Assembly: GCA_050701115.1 (NCBI GenBank)
Contig: JBOHER010000083.1
Location: forward strand, 1 to 19,444
Reading direction: 5' to 3'
Length of the DNA: 19,444 nt
Source of the DNA: JBOHER01 sp050701115
Lineage (GTDB): Bacteria > Actinomycetota > Actinomycetes > Mycobacteriales > Pseudonocardiaceae
A program made the position numbers and the translations under genes. The stretch's first letter is position 1. Each line of letters starts with the position of its first letter. Below, piece by piece: positions 13,796-19,444 of this stretch. Under the pieces are notes generated by a model. That model did no database searches, was not told the DNA's origin, and worked only from the letters and a program-made list of their open reading frames with translations.

Positions 13796-14206
13796 CTACT
13801 TCTCCGGGTCGACGACAACGAACGACGCATAATGGTCACTGGTGTAATACAGCTCATCCTCCGCGCCAGTGACCAATCTTCGTGCTCCCCGATCGGAGCT
13901 ACCAGGGGTGGGCACGGTGTACACGCGGTAGTACCCGGAAGCCTGATCCGGCAGCAGCCCCTCGCGATTACCGAACACCGAACCGTCCTTGCGGTACGGG
14001 AACGGTCCCCCCGCCTCGATGAGGTCCCAGGTCCGGTCCGCCGCCGCAGGCAGGGTGGACAGCCCCACGGCCTCGAGCCCGGATTCGGCGCCCGGCACGG
14101 GGCCGCCACCGTCGGCGACCACATCCCGCACCAACCATCCGCCGACGACAAGGACGATCAGTCCAATGAGCGCCGCGGTGATCCGCCTCCGGGAGAACAC
14201 CGGCAA
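13796..14206 (-). CDS. RNase Sa/barnase-type ribonuclease with N-terminal membrane anchor or signal
   Basis: The 136-residue protein has one hydrophobic segment (about residues 9-26, after SRRR) that can act as a signal peptide or anchor, so the RNase domain should lie outside the membrane. The domain (about 51-136) closely follows Streptomyces RNase Sa: LPAAADRTWDLI, GGPFPYRKDGSVFGNREGLL, TPGSSDRGARRLVTG, YYTSDHYASF. By alignment E82 matches guanine-binding Glu41, R106 and R110 match Arg65 and Arg69, and H125 matches catalytic His85. The general base Glu54 is replaced by V95 (YYRVYT where YYHEYT is expected). The RNase Sa cysteines are also absent. The start is TTG at 14206, or GTG at 14200. 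There is no ribosome site, and TAGTAT lies just upstream, so the mRNA may be leaderless. Activity is doubtful. Confidence 0.85.
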   Translation of the reverse strand: MPVFSRRRITAALIGLIVLVVGGWLVRDVVADGGGPVPGAESGLEAVGLSTLPAAADRTWDLIEAGGPFPYRKDGSVFGNREGLLPDQASGYYRVYTVPTPGSSDRGARRLVTGAEDELYYTSDHYASFVVVDPEK

Positions 14207-14237
14207 ATACTAGATGGTTGATTCCCGGCCACGAAGA

Positions 14238-14420
14238 TCAGCCGCGCAGTCGCGCCGTCGCGTGATCTACCGCACGGTCGATCAGCCAGGCGGCGCCGAG
14301 GCACAACGGCACGACGACGGCCATCACCACGACGAACTGCAGCGGGAACCACAGCTGCGCGATCCACAGCTCGATTCCGTCCCACCACTTGGCCACCGAG
14401 TCCAGCACGTTCCCCAGCAT
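14238..14420 (-). CDS. Small single-span membrane protein
   Basis: This 60-residue protein has an amphipathic start (NVLDSVAKWWDGIELWIAQL) and a long hydrophobic stretch (about residues 24-48, FPLQFVVVMAVVVPLCLGAA), followed by a charged tail ending DHATARLRG. The topology looks like a single-pass inner-membrane protein. I do not recognise the family. It lies 31 bases upstream of the ribonuclease gene on the same strand and could belong to one transcription unit with it and the barstar gene. The ATG at 14420 has no ribosome site. It faces the divergent dehydrogenase gene across 30 bases, so the two promoters must overlap or the transcripts must be leaderless. Confidence 0.7.
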   Translation of the reverse strand: MLGNVLDSVAKWWDGIELWIAQLWFPLQFVVVMAVVVPLCLGAAWLIDRAVDHATARLRG

Positions 14421-14438
14421 AGTGGGCGCGGGAGCGGG

Positions 14439-14451
14439 TAGGTTGGGGCCA
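14439..14451 (+). promoter_or_regulatory. Possible leaderless -10 element (TAGGTT) of the dehydrogenase gene
   Basis: TAGGTT is followed six bases later by the ATG at 14451. This fits the actinobacterial TANNNT -10 motif with transcription starting at or next to the start codon. The divergent gene starts only 30 bases away, leaving little room for a normal leader. There is no good -35 element. Confidence 0.35.
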
Positions 14452-15416
14452 TGTTCGCCGTGTATGCCTCCGAGCCCAATTCAGAGAATCCACTCGCTTC
14501 GCTCGTGGTCGGCGAGCGGCCCGAGCCCGAAGTGCCCGATGGCTGGGTGAAGGTCAACGTCAAGGCGGCCAGCCTCAACATGCATGACATCTGGACGCTG
14601 CGCGGTGTCGGCATCAAGCCGGAGCAGTTCCCGATGATCCTGGGCTGTGATGGCGCGGGCGTGCTCGACGACGGCACCGAGGTCGTGCTGCACTCGGTGA
14701 TCGGCGACCCGGCGTGGAGCGGCGACGAAACCCTCGACCCCAAGCGCACCCTGCTCACCGAGAAGCACCAGGGCACCTTCGCCGAACAGGTGATCGTGCC
14801 CGCCCGCAATGCGCTGCCGAAGCCTGCCGAGCTGTCCTTCGCCGAGGGCGCCACGATGGGCACGGCGTGGCTCACCGCATACCGCATGTTGTTCGTGAAG
14901 TCCGGCCTGCGCCCCGGGCAGACCATGCTCGTCCAGGGCGCCTCCGGCGGGGTGTCGACCGCACTCGTGCAACTGGGCCGCGCCGCGGGGCTCCGGGTAT
15001 GGGTGACCGGTCGTTCGGATGCCAAGCGCGCCCTTGCCGAGCGCCTGGGCGCACACGACACCTTCGAGTCGGGTGCCCGGCTGCCCGAACGGGTCGATGC
15101 CGTTTTCGAGACAGTCGGCAAGGCGACCTGGTCGCATTCGGTCAAGTCGCTCAAACCGGGCGGAACCATCGTCGTGTCGGGTTCGACCAGCGGCCCGGAC
15201 GCCAACGCGGAACTACAGCGCGTGTTCTTCCTCCAGCTGCGCATCGTCGGCTCAACCATGGGCACACGGGATGAGCTCGCCAGTCTGCTCGAATTCGTGC
15301 GACTGACGGGTATCCGCCCGCAGATCGGCAGCGAACTGCCGTTCAAGGACGCCGAGCAGGGCTTTTCCAGCATGCTCGACGGCGACACCGGAGGCAAGAT
15401 CGTCTTCACCCTCTGA
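14451..15416 (+). CDS. Zinc-type (MDR) dehydrogenase, quinone oxidoreductase-like
   Basis: This 321-residue member of the medium-chain dehydrogenase/reductase superfamily is presumably an NADPH-dependent oxidoreductase. The N-terminal GroES-like part carries VKVNVKAASLNMHDIWTLRG and ILGCDGAGVL. The Rossmann half has VQGASGGVSTALVQLGRAAG (161-180), the dinucleotide-binding loop typical of quinone-oxidoreductase-like members, then VFETVGKATW and LKPGGTIVVSG. The four-cysteine structural zinc lobe of alcohol dehydrogenases is not present, so zinc-independent reduction of a quinone, enone or other carbonyl is more likely than alcohol oxidation. ATG at 14451, probably on a leaderless or very short-leader transcript. 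Substrate cannot be inferred. Confidence 0.9.
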   Translation: MFAVYASEPNSENPLASLVVGERPEPEVPDGWVKVNVKAASLNMHDIWTLRGVGIKPEQFPMILGCDGAGVLDDGTEVVLHSVIGDPAWSGDETLDPKRTLLTEKHQGTFAEQVIVPARNALPKPAELSFAEGATMGTAWLTAYRMLFVKSGLRPGQTMLVQGASGGVSTALVQLGRAAGLRVWVTGRSDAKRALAERLGAHDTFESGARLPERVDAVFETVGKATWSHSVKSLKPGGTIVVSGSTSGPDANAELQRVFFLQLRIVGSTMGTRDELASLLEFVRLTGIRPQIGSELPFKDAEQGFSSMLDGDTGGKIVFTL

Positions 15417-15575
15417 CACCGAACACGAGCGTTTCGTTCAGCCATCCCCCGCATGGGGTAGTCCGCTGCAACAATTGGTGCACGACGAAAGCGCGTCACG
15501 GCAGCTCAGCCAGACTGATGCCGGTTTGTAACGCACGTCGCAGCCAGGAAAACCGGTGCGGACTGTCTAACCTTG

Positions 15576-16622
15576 ATGACTATGACCGCAACGCAGCGGG
15601 CAACGTCGGTGGCGGGGTCGGCGACCTCATCGCATGAGTCGCCCATTCGAGCCGGCTATCGACGTTTCGCCGGCGTACGAACCCGGGTGTTCGAGGTCGG
15701 CCCTGCGTCGACGGATGCCGAGGGCCCACGGGGTTTCCGGCTGCGTCGCGGACGCACAAGCTCCACGAAGCCGAAGCGGCCACGGTTCGTCCTGCTGCAC
15801 GGATACTGCGACAGCGCGGACACCTGGCAAGGTGTGCTCCGTGAGCTCGGCGCGGCCGGTCACTCAGCGATCGCGGTGGACCTGCCCGGTTTCGGCGAGG
15901 CTGATCCTTTGCGCCCCGGCCAGATCCTCCCCCAACTGGACGCGTTCGTCGCCGCGGTGATCAAGGAGCAGTCACCGCGGGGCGACGTAGTGCTGGTTGG
16001 CAACTCGCTCGGTGGCACGATGAGCCTGCGCGCCGCTCAGAATCCGTGGCTGCCGATCGCCGGAGTTTTGTCCATCGCCACACCCGGCTTCGCCGACGGC
16101 TGGCTGGTCCGCACGATAGGCCGCTATCCGCTGCCATTGCGCCTGTTCACCGCGCTGCCGGTGCCGGTCCCCCGATTCTTGGTCCGCGCCGTTGCCGATG
16201 CCGTCATCCCCTACCTGCTCTACGCCGACGCACGGACCGCCGAGGTGCACGAAGTCCAGCGGTTCACCACCTTGTTCGGTGACTACCCGTCGACGAAGAC
16301 CAGGCTCGGGCAGGCGCGCCAACTGGTGGAGGAACTGGGCGAGGCCTACCAGATCGATCGAATCCAGGCGCCGTTGCTTGTCGTGGCCTGCGGCAAGGAC
16401 CGGCTGGTCAGCGTGGCGGGCGGAAGACGGCTACATACCTTGGTGCCGCACAGCCGCCTGCTCGTCCGCGAAGACTGGGGACACTGCCCACAACTGGACA
16501 ACCCGATGGAGCTGACCCAGCTGATCTGCTACTTCGGCGCGGGCTGCAGGTATGACCGAAGCGACACCGACACCGACACCAGCACCACCGGAATCGGACA
16601 TTCCGAGAGCGCCGCTGGTTGA
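15576..16622 (+). CDS. Alpha/beta hydrolase
   Basis: This is a serine hydrolase of the alpha/beta fold, 348 residues. Visible are the oxyanion-region HG motif in FVLLHGYCDSADTW, VDLPGFGEADPL, and the nucleophile elbow GNSLGG with the serine at about residue 144. The acid is probably in ACGKDRLV, and the catalytic histidine is in DWGHCPQLDNP near the C-terminus. A cap region (YPLPLRLFTALPVPVPRFLV) lies between. The N-terminal 65 residues and the Asp/Thr-rich tail (SDTDTDTSTTG) look disordered. I use the ATG at 15576; a TTG at 15573 and an ATG at 15582 are alternatives. No ribosome site precedes it, and TAACCT at 15568-15573 may be a -10 of a leaderless transcript. It converges with the nitronate monooxygenase gene across six bases. 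Substrate is unknown (esterase, lipase or C-C hydrolase). Confidence 0.9.
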   Translation: MTMTATQRATSVAGSATSSHESPIRAGYRRFAGVRTRVFEVGPASTDAEGPRGFRLRRGRTSSTKPKRPRFVLLHGYCDSADTWQGVLRELGAAGHSAIAVDLPGFGEADPLRPGQILPQLDAFVAAVIKEQSPRGDVVLVGNSLGGTMSLRAAQNPWLPIAGVLSIATPGFADGWLVRTIGRYPLPLRLFTALPVPVPRFLVRAVADAVIPYLLYADARTAEVHEVQRFTTLFGDYPSTKTRLGQARQLVEELGEAYQIDRIQAPLLVVACGKDRLVSVAGGRRLHTLVPHSRLLVREDWGHCPQLDNPMELTQLICYFGAGCRYDRSDTDTDTSTTGIGHSESAAG

Positions 16623-16628
16623 GGCCGC

Positions 16629-17678
16629 TCAGAACCGTCGCCGGGCCGCGTCCAGCGCCACTGAAGCCTGCGTCAGGAGGCGCTCGATGATCTCGGCGGC
16701 AGGCAGGTCGTCGGCAAGCGGGTAGAGCTGTCCCGCCCATATCGACACCGCCTCCGGGTCGGCCGCGGCAGCGGCCGCCGCGCGAATCGGCTTGGTGACG
16801 TTCTGCAGCTGCGGGTAGGACGCGGGGGCGTGCGCCGAATGCTCGGTGAGGAATCGGTTGACAAGACCACGAGCGGGCCGCCCGGTGAACGCCCTGGTGA
16901 GCGCGGTCGACCGGCCGCCCGCGGCGAGCGTGTCGCGATAGAGCCCGGAGATGCCGGATTCCTCGGCGCGCAGGAATGCCGTGCCCAGCTGCGCGGCGAC
17001 CGCGCCCGCCACCAGGACCGCGGCGACGTCGGCACCGTGCACTAATCCGCCGGCGGCGATGAGCGGCAGCTCGACCTCCGCCGAGATGAGGCGCAGCGCG
17101 GCCAGCACGCCGTAGAGTTCACCGCCGGCAGGCTGTGTGCCGTCGTCGGTCAACGCGCCGCGATGGCCGCCCGCGTCGAGGCCCTGCACACACAGGGCAT
17201 CCACCCCCAGCGCGGCGGCCGCGCGCGCTTCATCAGGCGTGGCGACCGTGGTGATCACCGAGCCGCCGTAGGCGCGGATCCGCGCCACGTCAGCGGCGTC
17301 CGGCAACTGGAAGGTGAACGAGACGATGGGGATCTGGCTGTCGACCACCACGTCGAGCTTTTCCGGGTAGTGATCGTTGTCCCAGGTCGGTTCACCGGGC
17401 CGAGTGCCGTAGCGCGCTGCTTCGACAGTCATTCGTTCCCGGTAGTCCGTGGTGTCCGCGTCGGACGGGACGCGCGGCACGAACAGGTTGACCCCGAACG
17501 GCGCCTGGGTGAGGTGACGGGTGCGGTTTATCTGGTCGGCAAGCCCGGCCGTGTCCAGCAACCCTCCTGCCAGGAACCCGAGGGCGCCCGCGTCGGACGC
17601 CGCGGCGACAAGTTCAGGGGTGGACGCGCCACCGGCCATGGGCGCGACGATGATCGGTACCCGGAGATCGGAGAACAT
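16629..17678 (-). CDS. Nitronate monooxygenase (NPD family, FMN-dependent)
   Basis: This 349-residue TIM-barrel flavoprotein oxidises alkyl nitronates such as propionate-3-nitronate, detoxifying them. Family signatures are IIVAPMAGGASTPELVAAAS near the N-terminus (APMAGG 12-17), ALCVQGLDAGGHRGALTDDG (161-180, phosphate-binding and catalytic-histidine region), LIAAGGLVHGADVAAVLVAG, and GTAFLRAEESG. The ATG at 17678 is six bases past the lepA stop with GGAAGGAAG upstream, so it is very likely cotranscribed with lepA. Some members of this family have other activities (2-nitropropane dioxygenase-like, enoyl reductase-like), so the precise substrate is not certain. Confidence 0.9.
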   Translation of the reverse strand: MFSDLRVPIIVAPMAGGASTPELVAAASDAGALGFLAGGLLDTAGLADQINRTRHLTQAPFGVNLFVPRVPSDADTTDYRERMTVEAARYGTRPGEPTWDNDHYPEKLDVVVDSQIPIVSFTFQLPDAADVARIRAYGGSVITTVATPDEARAAAALGVDALCVQGLDAGGHRGALTDDGTQPAGGELYGVLAALRLISAEVELPLIAAGGLVHGADVAAVLVAGAVAAQLGTAFLRAEESGISGLYRDTLAAGGRSTALTRAFTGRPARGLVNRFLTEHSAHAPASYPQLQNVTKPIRAAAAAAADPEAVSIWAGQLYPLADDLPAAEIIERLLTQASVALDAARRRF

Positions 17679-17684
17679 GCCCCG

Positions 17685-19444
<1,760 letters not shown>

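Overview
The window looks like chromosomal DNA of a high-GC actinomycete, most likely Pseudonocardiaceae-like (Amycolatopsis, Saccharomonospora or Saccharopolyspora type). The reasons are strong G/C preference at third codon positions, frequent GTG/TTG starts, several starts without a Shine-Dalgarno sequence, and gene families and gene order typical of actinobacteria. From memory, the order hrcA-dnaJ2-rsmE / hemW / sulfite reductase-cysH-chelatase / lepA also occurs in Mycobacterium tuberculosis. Most of the window is therefore a conserved core neighbourhood with local insertions.

Layout. Positions 1-1200 are an eroded island: a frameshifted tyrosine-recombinase N-terminus, a truncated isoaspartyl-methyltransferase-like gene, and a gene-free stretch with hairpins. 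Positions 1203-4228 (minus strand) hold the heat-shock/ribosome group hrcA, dnaJ2, rsmE. Divergent from hrcA is an orphan FetB-type ABC permease (4323-5087). It converges on hemW (5389-6609, minus). Between these two lie two oppositely oriented 21-bp tandem-repeat arrays, one at each gene's stop codon, flanking a coding-like fragment.

Positions 6957-12533 (plus) are a six-gene assimilatory sulfate operon: sulfite reductase, a small zinc-ribbon protein, APS reductase cysH, ATP sulfurylase cysD and cysN, and a sirohydrochlorin ferrochelatase supplying the siroheme metal-insertion step. It ends in a strong hairpin terminator that begins at the last stop codon. There is no cysC (APS kinase), which fits the APS-reductase-type CysH: sulfate to APS (CysDN), to sulfite (CysH), to sulfide (Sir).

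Positions 12621-17678 hold an enoyl-CoA hydratase/isomerase-family protein; a minus-strand cassette of a 60-aa membrane protein, a membrane-anchored or secreted RNase Sa/barnase-type ribonuclease, and a barstar-type inhibitor; a quinone-oxidoreductase-like dehydrogenase; an alpha/beta hydrolase; and a nitronate monooxygenase. The last is downstream of lepA (17685 to the window end, minus), which lacks its 5' end here.

The most interesting signals are the transcription-oriented repeats fused to the stop codons of two convergent genes, the unidentified fragment between them, and the RNase-barstar pair in which the expected catalytic glutamate of the RNase is a valine.
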